From Polydactylus sextarius (Eukaryota > Chordata > Actinopteri > Polynemidae): a stretch of DNA of 64,000 nucleotides. The notes beneath the pieces are model-generated. The model was not told the origin of the DNA. It saw only the letters and a list, made by a program, of their open reading frames with translations, and searched no databases. A program made the translations under genes and the position numbers. Positions 12,978 to 24,156 of this stretch are shown one piece after another; positions within the stretch are counted from its first letter, which is position 1; each line of letters starts with the position of its first letter. Location: contig CM028931.1 of assembly GCA_016801845.1 (NCBI GenBank), positions 6,903,563-6,967,562 of the forward strand, read 5' to 3'.

Positions 12978-13560
12978 GCTAGGTTTGATTAAAAATGAAG
13001 TTTATGATCACGTCTGACTTTTAGAAACTCGTAACACACACCGTCTGAGTCAGTCTACTCTGCATTTAGCTGAAGTGTCTCCACCAACAAGCATCATTTC
13101 ATCATCTCGTTACAAATACTTTATTTTGAAGGGAGTTCTCCCGGTCCTCTGCGGATAGTCGCCACATGTAAATATGACGTGAGCTGGTGTAACGTGTTTG
13201 GTTGACGATGTAACTTCAAACTGCTGATGATTGTCAGATGTTCATAGTCTCACCACACTGTTGGCTAGTTCTTATGGAGTTAGCCTTTAGCAGGCGCTGA
13301 GTGGCATCAGGTTCCATGCGTCCGTGTTGTTACAGTCCAGCCAGACGTAGTGCGCAGTGCGAGGCTCCTCTGGACTCACCCTGAGCACAAACTCCGTCAG
13401 CAGCGATACTCAGACAGTCCGAACCGACACTAACCGAATGGGCACCGGTATCAAAGATCGTCTTTTAGTTGTGTGTCCAGCACCTGCCACAAAACACACG
13501 CGCACTGTGCTGTGAACGCGTCATATGGATGTAAAGTGAATTAGTCTAATCCAGAGCTCC
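12978..13560 (-). promoter_or_regulatory. abcb9 upstream region with probable non-coding first exon
   Basis: On the minus strand a splice acceptor (CCTAG) ends at 12979, eight bases before the ATG, so the 5'UTR is probably split by an intron. The sequence at about 13.1-13.5 kb has raised CpG and is a likely promoter. The donor of the non-coding exon was not fixed. Confidence 0.4.
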
Positions 13561-15358
13561 GCCCACTCAAACTGCACCGTTTCTGAACCGCGGGCGGACT
13601 GCACTGGGGTTCCGTCCCCAGTAAATGAGGTAGAGTGATACCTCTTAACTTTTCACCTGACAGACACATTGCGGTCATTACGGAAGTGAACAGTGAAGTC
13701 CCTCCCCCTCCCAGCCGGTTCCGCCTCATTGAAAATGCAGGGAAAGAGATATTCCCTGCGAATTCGCAATCACAATATACAGTTAAAATTACAGTTTTTG
13801 CGCCAATTTACACCCACACTGTTGTTAAGTAGCATGGCAAACGTCTGCAACATTTTATTTTATGTGTACTTTCAGTGTATAAGCTCATTCAGACTTTCTG
13901 AAAAGACCATTTTACTTTTACAGGGAGCCTAAGTCACGCCCCTTTCAGTTGTCCCCACTGGATCGAAAAAAGACTGATAGTCAATGGAAAGATAAAAAAA
14001 ATATTTTCTGGTCCACTTTGACTTCTACCCTGAATCACACATATCCTGTATCTTAATTTAAATGACAACTATTATTGTGAGTCAAGGCTATGTTTGTTGT
14101 GTAATTGTAGATTTATTTGCATCTGAAAATACATAACCGGTTAGACTACAAACCAAGTAGTCGCGTAGGTGACGCCACGTCACAAATGTCTTATTAAATT
14201 TCTTTCCCGGCTGAAGGGAGAACGACCAATAGGTGGATAACCAGGTGATATATTTTCCTAGGTTAGCTGTAGCTAGCTGTTATGCTAGCTGTTATGAGTT
14301 TGACGGTGACATAAATTTAGTGAGACGAGCGTCATAGTCCACTACGCGGTCTTACACAAAATTTTCTGCCTGTCACTAAACAGAGCTCTCTATGTCAACA
14401 ATGATCTTCAAAATTTACAAACGTCATATGTGAAAACCATGGCACATTTCAAACGGAACCAGAAAATATTTCTTATCTCTCCATTTTTACAAGCATAGGA
14501 TCCGAAAGAAGATGGCCATGACTTTGGTTCCCCATTAACATCAAGCTCCAATGCAATGGCTCAACAACAAGGCTTCATTAATGAAAAAATAAATCTTTTC
14601 AGTTTTACAGGATAACACAAACAGTCTTTCACATGTCTGTCAGATCCAGATTAAATTGGCTCTGGACTACAATGCACAAACTTATAGATCAACAGATATT
14701 TTTTACATCCTGATGCAAATAGTATTCCCTCAGACACTAATATAGATGTGGAAGAAGGTTTCACCTGATGATACAGAAAATAACTGCACTGCAGTGGCAG
14801 GGTGGTTAGTGGTGATTAGTGTAGCATATAGACACAGAAGCCGGTCCCTGGTTGTCAGCTGAAACAACCTTTTGCTGCATGTCACACCCCTACTCTATCA
14901 GCTCTTTCCTACGCTCGCCACTGCACCGTCTAACAAAGGCAAAAATACCCCAAAATTCCTGAATGTGTTCCTTATACTGGATCCATACTCGAATGCAATG
15001 TGGTCTTCACTGGTAGACCGGCCTCCAGATAGCATTTTGTGTAATCCTGCAAATAAATAAACAAACAGACTGACAGACATGGGGTGAAAAAATAACCTCA
15101 TGGATGGAGGTAAATATATTGTACAACAAAGTGAAAACAAGTCAACATCATTCATGGGAAACAGTTTAGAAACAGTCTTCACTGGCTGTGGAATCTGTTT
15201 CAGGGTGAAAAATCCAGCCATAGGTTAATCAGCTGACAGAGCCACTGCTCGGCATCTGGACTTTCCTCTGCTGTCCGAGACACAGGCAGCTTGTCATGAC
15301 TCACAGTCACTCCGTTGTGTCTCCTCTTTCCTCCTCCTCCTCCTCCTCCTCCTCCTTC
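13561..15358. other. abcb9-gin2 interval
   Basis: This interval contains the 3' flank of gin2 and the upstream flank of abcb9. A (TCC)n run lies at 15331-15355, just after the gin2 stop codon. Near 14.27 kb there are repeated AGCTAGCTGTTATG-like units. No gene was recognised on either strand. Confidence 0.5.
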
Positions 15359-18300
15359 TCAGTGGACGTCGGGTTCGGCTAAGCGATAGGCTAACTCAGT
15401 CTTTATGTCTTCAGGCCGGTTCTGCTCGGTGGCCAGCACCGTCTCAATAGGAAAAGTCAAATATAAACTCTCTTTCAGTTTTTTTGGTGAAGGTGAGTCT
15501 CCTGCACCAAATAGAGGATCTGCAAACTTAAAGGTCATGGACGGCATGGCGTGTCCCCTGTGTTTGGCCTTCTTCTTCTTCTCCTGTTTGTAGGCTGCGT
15601 TCATATTGGCTATAACCTGGAACACATGGCCAGGCACAAAACAGGATGATAAAAAACAAATAGAAAATCATTTCTCTCCTAATCCCTCACTGTCCCATAG
15701 CAAAACAATCAAAACAAACTCTACATTCCTGGTCTCTGTGCCTGCATCTGTTTTCATTCATGGGTAATCAAACAAAATCAAATAAAAATACTCACCAACT
15801 GTTTGACAGAGTTCTGTTGTTCCTGCATCACTGTCATGTGTGTAGAGGCTTTCTCCTTTGTGAAAGCCACTTCCTGCTCTGCTTCATCATAATTCAGCAG
15901 ACTCAATGTCGTCTACAAGGAAGGAAATAATTATTTAATAAGCAGAAGGTGAAATTATTAGAAATGGCTCCTTCCTGCGGTCTCACCTCATTGGACAAAT
16001 TAGCTTTCCTGTTGAACATGAGGGAGTATGGGGTGAACTTGGTCGTGGGGTTGGTGGAAGTCCTGAACAAAAACAGTACAGGGTCCAGGAAATCATCCCA
16101 TTCGCTCTGCTTCTCCATCACCATCTGCACAACAGCTTCCTTTAGCAAAGGGCCCAGTGCAGTCGTGGAACGGGTTGAGCTGAAGCTGATCCAGAGGAGC
16201 AACCTTCTGCACAATGCTCCACCTGTCACACAGCAGCTTTGTCACCTGGAAAACATCAGTGAATCAATCAGAACCACCATCAGTTTAATGACCACCTATG
16301 TTGCATACTGTAAAGCTGAGTGGCTAATAGACGCCTGTCTCTCTTATTAGCTGGGGACAGCAACACATTTGGTCCACAAACGCCAGTCTTAAATAAAGCC
16401 CAGGTCTGATTTTCTTCTTGTCAATGAATTTAAGCTCATTCTAACTGCCCCGCACCCAGAACAGAGCATGTGAGCGGAGCGTGCGAAAAATAGTCGGAGT
16501 GTGGTGCAGGATTTTATCCAAACGCCGGAGCGATCACTCCATCTTGCTCCGGTCCAGTGCTTATATTTTATTGTTCACAATCTTCCTGTCTTCCTGTCTT
16601 AAACTTTTTTATTTATGGAACTTTTTCATGTTACAAAAACCAACATGAGATCAGGGGTCGGAGTCAATGCATACAAAAAAAATAAAGAAAATTAAAAAAC
16701 TTTAATTAACTATGAAATTTCTCTTTCAAACTATGTAAATGGAGTGTTTTTTTTTTTAAGCCAGTACTTTATGATAGCCTTTTTACCTGCAGCCAACAGG
16801 ATCATTAACAGATATTCATCATCTCTATTTCCCTCAGGAAATTTTCCTCAGTACAGTAAAATAAAAGTAGCGTCAACAATGAAACCCAAAATGTGTGCAC
16901 ACAGTCAGAAAACATGTGCAAGGTCCATCAAGCTTTGTCTACATTTCTCCAACATCCTATTTGAGTCAGTCTGCCTTTTGTCTAAGGGTAATAAAAAAAG
17001 ATATAAGATTTTTACAGCCTCTCCAAACCAAAGAGTTTGTTGTGGATGACTTCCAGTTGAAAATTGGGGAGAACTACCTCCCATATTTTCAACACCTACT
17101 CTCTGTCTTTGGTATTTACTTCTCACTGTCAACACATCTTATTAATGACTGGATTGGTATGTCTCCTAAAGAAGACTTCCATTGTGAATTTAATGACTCA
17201 CCTCATCACAGAAGTCAGCAGTCTGCATGCACACTATAGTGTTCGGGGAACCAAATCTAAAAGGACACAGACCAAAGTTCACTCAACTTCTAGTTAAAAT
17301 AATACTGAATCATTTCTATTAGACACACTGACTGATTTGTTTCTGTAAACTGATGTGCAGTTTTTTTTTATTTTTATTTTAGCCTTGAAAGCATTCCTGT
17401 ACCTGAGATTTTGTGTGCCATTTTTACCTGTAAATACATTTGGAGATGCATTTTGCAACAGAGAAAGCGTCTGTCTTTTGCATTGGAAAAGCCTCTGGCC
17501 ATTTACTGAAGTAATCAATGAGGATGATAACGTTGGTGCTGCCTTGTTGTGTCTCTGGGAAAGGTCCTGGTGAAGAGACACATACAGTAGGCGTCAGATT
17601 GTGAAAACAAATACAAAAAGTTACTATGAAATTATACAAAATCACATATACAAATATTTAACCGACACAAACCTATAATGTCAATCCCAACTATGTCCCA
17701 GGGTGCATCCACTTTTATGGGCCGCACTGTCCTCGCCAGATTTTTATTCCTCTCTGTGTGCTGACAGGTTTCACACACTTTAATCTGAAACATGCAGAAA
17801 ACAATTAGAAATCAGACCAGTGGTGTGTTATACTGACAGATACTGTTTGACATGTAAAGATTTAAATACCCAGTCTACAACGTCCTTGATAATCCCGAGC
17901 CAGTAGTACTTGCTCTGGATCCTGTGTACAGTCTTCTTCTGGCCCAGGTGATGGCCGATGTCACTGAAGTGGCAGTCAAGAAATATCTGCCTCTTCCTCT
18001 CGGCCTCGATCACCACCTCCCTCTTCTCTTCTTTCTTGGGGCCCACATAGTACAGTTTTCCCTCTGGATGAAGGCGTGAATACATGAAGGGACATATGAG
18101 GCATAGTCGAAAAGTTGCAAAGTTCAAACATGACACAAATCAGAACATCAGAACCGTTGAGATAGAAAAAGAAACAAAACTCTTGCTGTTTCTTTTGGAA
18201 ATTAAAAGATAAGATATATTTTTATGGGTAGTTTCCAACGAATGATGTTGGCTCTGTCCCTTAGTAACCATGAAATGCAGTGCTGCTACAAACGAGTGAA

Positions 18301-18592
18301 ACGGAGAGTCGGTTTTATAAAGGCTCCCTCATAAATTACATCTAACCGTGCTGGTGCATGGTCTCAGGTTTTGAAAGAAGAGGCCAGCGGCAGGTCTCTC
18401 CACTGTTCTGACATCAGTCTTACCATCAATGATAAATTTCTGCGCGTATCTTTTCAGATTCTTCCTTCGTAAAGGGTTCATCGTCTGAGGAAAGCAACCT
18501 TTGGCCACAAACGTGTAAATGTCACCGAGTTTATTGGAGCTGGATTCGACCACCTCCTCCTCAGCGACCTGCAGCGACTCCACACTCAACAT
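15359..18592 (-). CDS. gin2: Domesticated Gypsy-type integrase (GIN2-like)
   Basis: This is a host gene derived from an LTR-retrotransposon integrase; its cellular role is not known to me. Exons are 18592-18424, 18063-17870, 17784-17673, 17566-17428, 17256-17202, 16245-15987, 15912-15796 and 15616-15359, giving about 433 aa. Seven GT-AG introns in matching phase argue for long residence as a host gene. An HHCC zinc-binding region spans exons 2-3 (HFSDIGHH ... CETCQ). The integrase core starts GIDIIGPFP and LIDYFSKWPEAFP, which keeps the first acidic residue. The usual SDQG block is replaced by VCMQTADF in exon 5, so the second catalytic Asp is lost. The third acidic position falls in a garbled region of exon 6. 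Exon 6 is 259 nt, where 258 would keep phase; one extra base lies near 16150-16210. The last two exons are lysine- and glutamate-rich and unlike integrase. It lies between abcb9 and ogfod2. GIN1 and KRBA2 were considered; the fit to GIN2 is from recall. Confidence 0.78.
15988..17201 (-). other. gin2 intron 5 and repeat-like segment
   Basis: The long intron between exons 5 and 6 (16246-17201) is AT-rich. At about 16460-16560 it holds a CpG-richer segment with repeated GGAGCG motifs (gagcggagcgtgcg ... gccggagcgatc), which resembles a dispersed fish repeat more than an exon. Plus-strand frames here are antisense shadows. Confidence 0.4.
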
Positions 18593-18756
18593 TTCAGCTG
18601 AGACTCCACAGAGCAGAACGGAGGACAGAAGACATTGGACGAAAGACGGACGGTCAGCAGAGACACATATCAGCTACAACCGGCAGCAGACACGGTGACC
18701 TGCCGCTAACGCACAGTCCACAACAAAATAATAACAAGATGAAGACAGCGAGCGCA

Positions 18757-19080
18757 TGTCCGCGTCTCTTCTTCTTCGTTTTTTGGCGGTTGGCAACTAA
18801 CTTAAATGGTGCGTTACCGCCACCAGCTGGTCTGGAGTGTGGCACTTGAGTCTAGTCTTTCAAAAAATTATTTTAATTAGTCCTGTATTCCTCAGGAAAC
18901 TAAATACGATTATTCCTTGAAGAATGTCCCGCAAATCTAATCTTATCTGTTCTTTTTGTAATTGTGGAGTTAGTCTTTGTCTGTCTTCCTGACGTTTAGG
19001 TAGGTCAGTGCAATATAGCGTGCTCTATTGTCTCGACTACAATAAAAAAAAAAAAAAAAAAAGTTGTCCGCGTCTCTTCT
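18757..19080 (+). mobile_element. Retroposed insert with 16-bp TSD and poly(A) tail
   Basis: TGTCCGCGTCTCTTCT occurs at 18757-18772 and again at 19065-19080. Between the copies is a 292-bp segment ending in a run of about 19 A (19044-19062) directly before the second copy. A long exact direct repeat plus an A-tail is the mark of L1-style target-primed insertion of a SINE or truncated LINE. The body starts with a motif (TTGGCGGTTGGCAACTAACT, then a ..TACCGCCACC.. block) that I recognise as a dispersed fish repeat. It sits about 165 bp upstream of the gin2 ATG. Confidence 0.75.
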
Positions 19081-19100
19081 GCTTTTCCAAATGAGACAGA

Positions 19101-19123
19101 TTTTTTTTTTTTTTTTTTTTTTT
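19101..19123. repeat. Poly(T) tract
   Basis: A run of 23 T lies 38 bp after the A-tract at 19044-19062, so the two runs form a long A/T inverted repeat in the gin2-ogfod2 promoter interval. Confidence 0.85.
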
Positions 19124-19219
19124 GCATTAGCGCCCCCTGGTGTGCACTACCCGCCAAAACTGTCCAGTGATTCCCAGTTCCACCACTGAGAATAGCATGT
19201 GTGTGAGTGTATGAGAGTG

Positions 19220-19515
19220 TGTGTGTGTACCTGGTTTTTCCGATATTGTGGGGACTTAAACCTGTTCACACACTCACATTGTGGGGATCTGTCTCCCTTG
19301 TGGGGACAAAAAGCTGGTCCCCATGATGTAAAAAAAAAACAAAAAATAAAGGAAATAGAGGTGAAGACATGACTTAAGGTTTGGTTAAGGTTAGGGTCGG
19401 GTTTAGATAAAGGTTAGACAAGTGGTACCAACAAATCTCAGATCTCTAGGGTTTCCAGGAAAGTCTCCAGGAAATGAATGAAATGTCCCCACAAGGCATG
19501 AAAACAAACGTGTAT
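19220..19515. repeat. Dispersed fish repeat with TTGTGGGGAC inverted ends
   Basis: TTGTGGGGAC occurs near 19248 and 19300 and its reverse complement GTCCCCACAA near 19485. In between are GGTTAAGGTTAGGGT-like units. I recognise this as a common fish MITE-like or minisatellite-like repeat. The flanking (GT)n run ends near 19229. The exact ends are uncertain. Confidence 0.5.
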
Positions 19516-19662
19516 GTGTCGGTAGCTGTAGTTATTGTAGTTATGGATTAGGACCAGTAGAGGTCAGGCGCACACAGGCTCATCTCAATAAACGGCTCTG
19601 GGCTCGTGGCAGCAATGACGTAGTGTCAGATGACTCCTGTAATGCGAGTAGTGAAGAAAAAC

Positions 19663-21940
19663 ATGGAGGACTCCGTGCCTCAGTATTACACCTGTGGCTG
19701 TTTCACCACCGATAACATCTTCCTATGCGACTACAGAGTCCACGTCCGGTTCGTGTCGGAACAGCAGTTCAGAGTGGACTACCAGGCTGTGAGTGGAGCT
19801 GAGACAGAGGGTCAGCACGCAGAACACACACGATGTGCTCTGCATATTAATATTAATAATAGTATTAATATTAATATTAATTGTACATTAATGTCACTGT
19901 TACTGCTGCAGCTGCTCCGGAGCCTCGGCTGTGTCACCGACCAGCAGTTTGACGACGTCCTCAACAAGGTGTGTGTGTGTGTGAGCACGTAGTTTGTCCA
20001 CCAGATGGCGCTGTCAAGTTGATGTTTACACTGCGACATGCATCATGGACACACAATCAAGACGATCTGGATTCAAGATTATTTGCTTCTGTAACTTGTT
20101 CGTGTTTACTATAATAATAATAGTTTCGTGTTTAATATAATAATAATAGGTTCACCCTATCGTGGCTTGATCTTAGACTCCTTCCTGTTGGCTTCAACTC
20201 AAACAAGCGTCTTATTAGAAGTTCGCATCTAATGATGAGTCACATTCTGATATGACAAGAACTGAAGTGTTGTGATCAATAGAAGAGGTTCCTGGTTGGG
20301 ATCATGAGGTGACTCAGTCACCGTGTGTCCAGCAACCGTGCTTTTTGTTTGCTCTGTGTAGATCTCACAGGAAGTGGACAGGCGAAGGCGTCTTAGCAAG
20401 ACATCTGCTGAGAGAGCTGCCGTTATAAAAGATATGTACCAGCCACTCCACCCTCATGTCTACCACCTGCAGGTTTGTACTGCATCAGTCTAAGCCAATA
20501 ATATCATTTATAATTTATCATCAACGCTCGGCTGAGACACATTTGCACGCTGCCTCTCTTCAGGAGTCTTTCCTCAGTCCCAAGTTCAAACAGATTGTGG
20601 AATACAGTCGAAGCAGAGACTCCACTGAACAAGGTCTGTTAGACCTGCTGGAGGGAGAAGTAGGTGAGCTCAGTCGACATCATATACTACTGGAGAGGAC
20701 AGGAATCATGATCATGGAAAATATAAAAAAGAAACTACCTGCTTCGATAATGATATCATACGTTAGCGATGTATGAAAAAGCCCCACAGAGAATAAATCT
20801 GATCTGTTCCACCACTCTATTTCAGCTTCCAGGGTGTACCGCCTTCCTGTGTTTGAGAGAAACTTCTGTGAGGAGCTGCTGGAGGAGCTGGAACACTTTG
20901 AGCAGTCTGCAGTCCCTAAAGGAAGACCCAACACCATGAACCATTACGGGGTAATGTGTTCATCGCTGCTGGCTGACACTGGCACCATTTAATCACTGCT
21001 CAGTCATTTATGGTCCATCTTCATTGTTCCCTGATGCTCAGCCTGTCAGTGTCACAGTAGTCATGAAAAATGCAGAAATCTATATTCACGCGGGTAAATG
21101 CGGGGACTATAATGGATTTTCTATCAGGGCCAGGGAATTATCGAGCCCTTCAGCTAAAGCCTTAAATCAGGATCATGTAACATGTTAAAGTGATGGAGGA
21201 GGTCTGACCTGAATATGTTCAGTCAAAGAAAGGTGAGTGACAGTTATACCATCTGTTTTCTCTCCTAGATCCTCCTGAACGAACTGGGCTTTGACGACAG
21301 CTTCCTCACACCTCTCCGCAAGCACTACCTGCATCCGCTTACCTCCCTGCTGTACCCAGACTGTGGGGGGCACTGTCTTGACAGTCACAAAGCCTTTGTT
21401 GTCAAATATGATATGAATGAAGACCTGGACTTGAGTTACCACTATGACAATGCAGAAGTCACTCTGAATGTTTCCCTAGGCAAGGACTTCACGGAGGGCA
21501 ACCTTTATTTTGGTGACATGAGACAGGTGATTGGTTGTAATAGTGCTGTACAATACTTGGTCCATTCCTGCATAACACAGACTCCAAGATAATACATCTT
21601 GCTAATGAAACACAAAAGGTTTTTTGGTGGTATAGAAACATCCTCATGGCCAGTGTTCTGCTGCCTCCTGCAGGTTTCGCTAAGTGAGACTGAGTGCTCA
21701 GAAGTTGAACACAGGGTGACTGAGGGCCTCCTCCACCGGGGCCAGCACATGCATGGAGCCCTGCCAATCTCCTCTGGCCAGCGCTGGAACCTCATAATGT
21801 GGATGAGAGCATCAAAGGAACGCAACAAGCTGTGCCCCATGTGCAACAGGAGGCCGACATTAGTGGAGGGAGGGGGCTTTGCCGATTGGTTCACCAATCA
21901 CTCTGAGGCCCCAATGGACACTTCCTGTGTGCTGACGTAA
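19663..21940 (+). CDS. ogfod2: 2-oxoglutarate and iron-dependent oxygenase domain-containing protein 2
   Basis: Ogfod2 belongs to the prolyl-4-hydroxylase-like Fe(II)/2-oxoglutarate dioxygenases; its substrate is not established. Exons are 19663-19788, 19912-19968, 20362-20472, 20564-20663, 20826-20950, 21269-21526 and 21674-21940. They join in phase to 347 aa, close to human OGFOD2 (350). The ATG at 19663 has the best context (AACATGG) and matches the human start; in-frame ATGs at 19630 and 19642 would add up to 11 residues. The N-terminus has the conserved YYTCGCFTTDN block. The catalytic domain spans ~150-347: the HxD motif is HYD at ~231-233, the distal His lies in LHRGQHMHGA (~280-286), and the 2OG-binding Arg is in GQRWNL (~296). 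All appear intact. A C-terminal cysteine pair (LCPMCNR) is also conserved. The donor of exon 2 lies inside a (GT)n run. The gene is divergent from gin2. A plus-strand AATAAA is at 22102-22107. Confidence 0.95.
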
Positions 21941-22017
21941 AGTGTTCAGCGGCTTTCGAACTTGTGGCAGACAGCAGAGTGTGATGCCATCTTCCACAGA
22001 TGTTGACCGGGTGAACA

Positions 22018-22345
22018 GACCAGGGACGTGCAGTCAGAGGCAGTGGGTAAGGCCGAGCCTCATCGTGATAGTGATGTAAAAGGAAAAACAAATACTGTTG
22101 AAATAAAAATAAATGTGTATATTTCTCCACCGATCTGTGCTATATATGTACCATAATTTTTGTAGGATTCCAATAATTTCCATTCCGTTTCAGAATCGCT
22201 GAATTTGTGCATTTCCCATTTAAACACAGAGGAGACAAGCAAGGTGAGGCAGCAGCGAGCTGCACCTCATCTCAGGTTGCGCAATTCCTCACAAATTGGG
22301 TTGAATGCTGCCTTTTGATTTCTCACTGTGCCTCACCACTGTAAT
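22018..22345. repeat. Probable dispersed repeat at the ogfod2 3' end
   Basis: The segment begins CCAGGGACGTGCAGTCAGAG and ends near CTGTGCCTCACCACTG. It contains blocks I recognise from a common fish non-autonomous repeat (GAGGCAG and GTGCTATATATGTACCATAA units). It holds the AATAAA at 22102-22107 that would serve ogfod2. Boundaries are from pattern recognition only. Confidence 0.45.
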
Positions 22346-23880
22346 ATTTGTAGACACTTTTATTATATGTCCTTTCTTTTCATAGAACTAATGAATTTCA
22401 AGTAAGGGTGAACCAAACTCAGTCCCCTAAAAGTGGACCAACAGAAACCAGACTCAGTTCTGTTTATGTTCACATTGTGAAAGAGGACTGGGTTCCCTTT
22501 CTGGTCCACTTAAGCTGTGGTGGGGTCTTAGTCCTCTTTCCATTCACGCTTGCTTTTGAAGAGCTCTCAGACATTCGCTGCTTGGCAATCTGGGTAGTTT
22601 TTACCCAGGTCATAAAACCAGGGAAGGTCCTTGCCTGTTTGATTTACTAGGCCAACTTATGGTATTAATTGCACTATGAAATGCATGCCTATGGCTGCTG
22701 AATCCCCCAACCCCCCTACACCTCCCCCTACAAACCTGCACCAAACGGATGGCACCCACTTGTCCCCACTGCAGCGGCTATACATTCGATGTTTTTCCCT
22801 TGGCCATACATGTATCTTACTTGCTTATGTGTGTGTAAAGAATGTTAATACGAGATTGGAAACACAGCCAGTAGTGAGTGTGCAAGATGCCAATTGAAAA
22901 TGGTGTATTTAAAGCTACTCTATTAGATTTATGTATTTGTGAATCTGACAATGACAGAGTCAGTGCCTCAAAAACCATGAACTTCACCACATGTCACTGG
23001 ATCAGACAGATGTGCTGGAATTAACCAGACCTTCACTGGGTAACTGTTGAGAGACATTGTATTCCAAATTGGAATGGTTCATTGTTACTTGTATTAATAA
23101 ATAAATAGTGCAACCACTATAACAGGCCTTGTCTCTAATGTGAATGACCCAGCTCGAGCTGCTGTTTGTAGATATAGTTTTGTGCCAGTTATTTTAGGAA
23201 TGTGTCCAATAAAAAGGAAGCTTCAATGATTTCTTTTCCTTTATTGATACTGATGAAACACTGCTCTCGCTCCACATCTAAACCACTGTTTGTAAAACTG
23301 ATTGGATCCGTGTTCAATTTATGACAACACACATGATGTGGAATAATAGAGTTTTAATTACACAAATTATATCTGTTAATTAATATATATCCATCTTGTG
23401 TGTTTACTTCTCATTGTGCTGGAGGTTAATTACTTTCTTATACAGAATAAATTACAAACATGAACATGTCCTCTATGTCTCACATTATGACCTGATGCTT
23501 CTCAGCAATATCTGAACATCAGGACTTTTTGGTTGTTTCTTTTTGCTCCAGGTAAATGTGCCACTTGCTCAATGTGCCAATGCTGAACTGGAGGGAAACA
23601 GGGAAAAGGAAGAGCTGGTTCTCTGGGGTCAGAGGAACTACAGCATATTCAAACACACACCAGAACACAAATATGCAAAGGCTAACACACAGTAGAAGGC
23701 ATGGCTTCATACAGGTAACTTCAGCTTTAATAGTCACACAGGCTGATGTGACATAATAAGTATGAGTTTTGGCATCGTACTTATTCAAGAATAACTTGAT
23801 TCAAAGTAAATACATTGGTACAATGTCAATAATATGTAGCTAATAATAATAATAATAATGATAATAATAATAAAGGACAT
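22346..23880. other. Convergent ogfod2-slc4a5 interval
   Basis: This is convergent intergenic DNA. Sequence at about 22400-22560, with GTGAACCAAACTCAGTCC and an inverted-looking echo AGAGGACTGGGTTCCC, resembles a decayed fish DNA transposon. A run of ATA units lies at 23840-23873. No coding region was recognised. Confidence 0.4.
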
Positions 23881-23926
23881 ATTTTTACATCAAATGTATT
23901 CCCCTATACAGATAAACATTTCTTCT

Positions 23927-23932
23927 TTTATT
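23927..23932 (-). terminator. Candidate slc4a5 polyadenylation signal
   Basis: Minus-strand AATAAA lies about 225 bases downstream of the slc4a5 stop codon at 24157. It is the first such hexamer I saw in the 3' flank. Confidence 0.45.
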
Positions 23933-24156
23933 AGGATCATTTACATCATAAATAAATTCATTTTTCCAGGATTCAGAGCAGAATCTGTGAGAAATGCAGC
24001 AGATGCATTTAAAGCTTTTTGCATTTAAAGCTTTTCGCGGCTGCATCAGTCCTGGTTAGTGTGTGTTGAGCGTGCACACAGCTGTCCATCTGCCTGTGGG
24101 TCAGCACTGGCCCACATGATGCTGCACTTTGGTCTGTTAACAAGACTTTGTGAGCT

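Noticed and set aside
12388..12992. Plus-strand open frames over abcb9 exon 1
   Set aside because: Antisense shadows of the GC-rich TMD0 exon.
15949..16350. 133-codon plus-strand open frame
   Set aside because: It is antisense to gin2 exon 6 and runs across its splice sites. No recognisable domain.
15359..18592. Active LTR retrotransposon
   Set aside because: There are no LTRs, no gag, protease or RT, the gene has seven introns, and a catalytic residue is lost.
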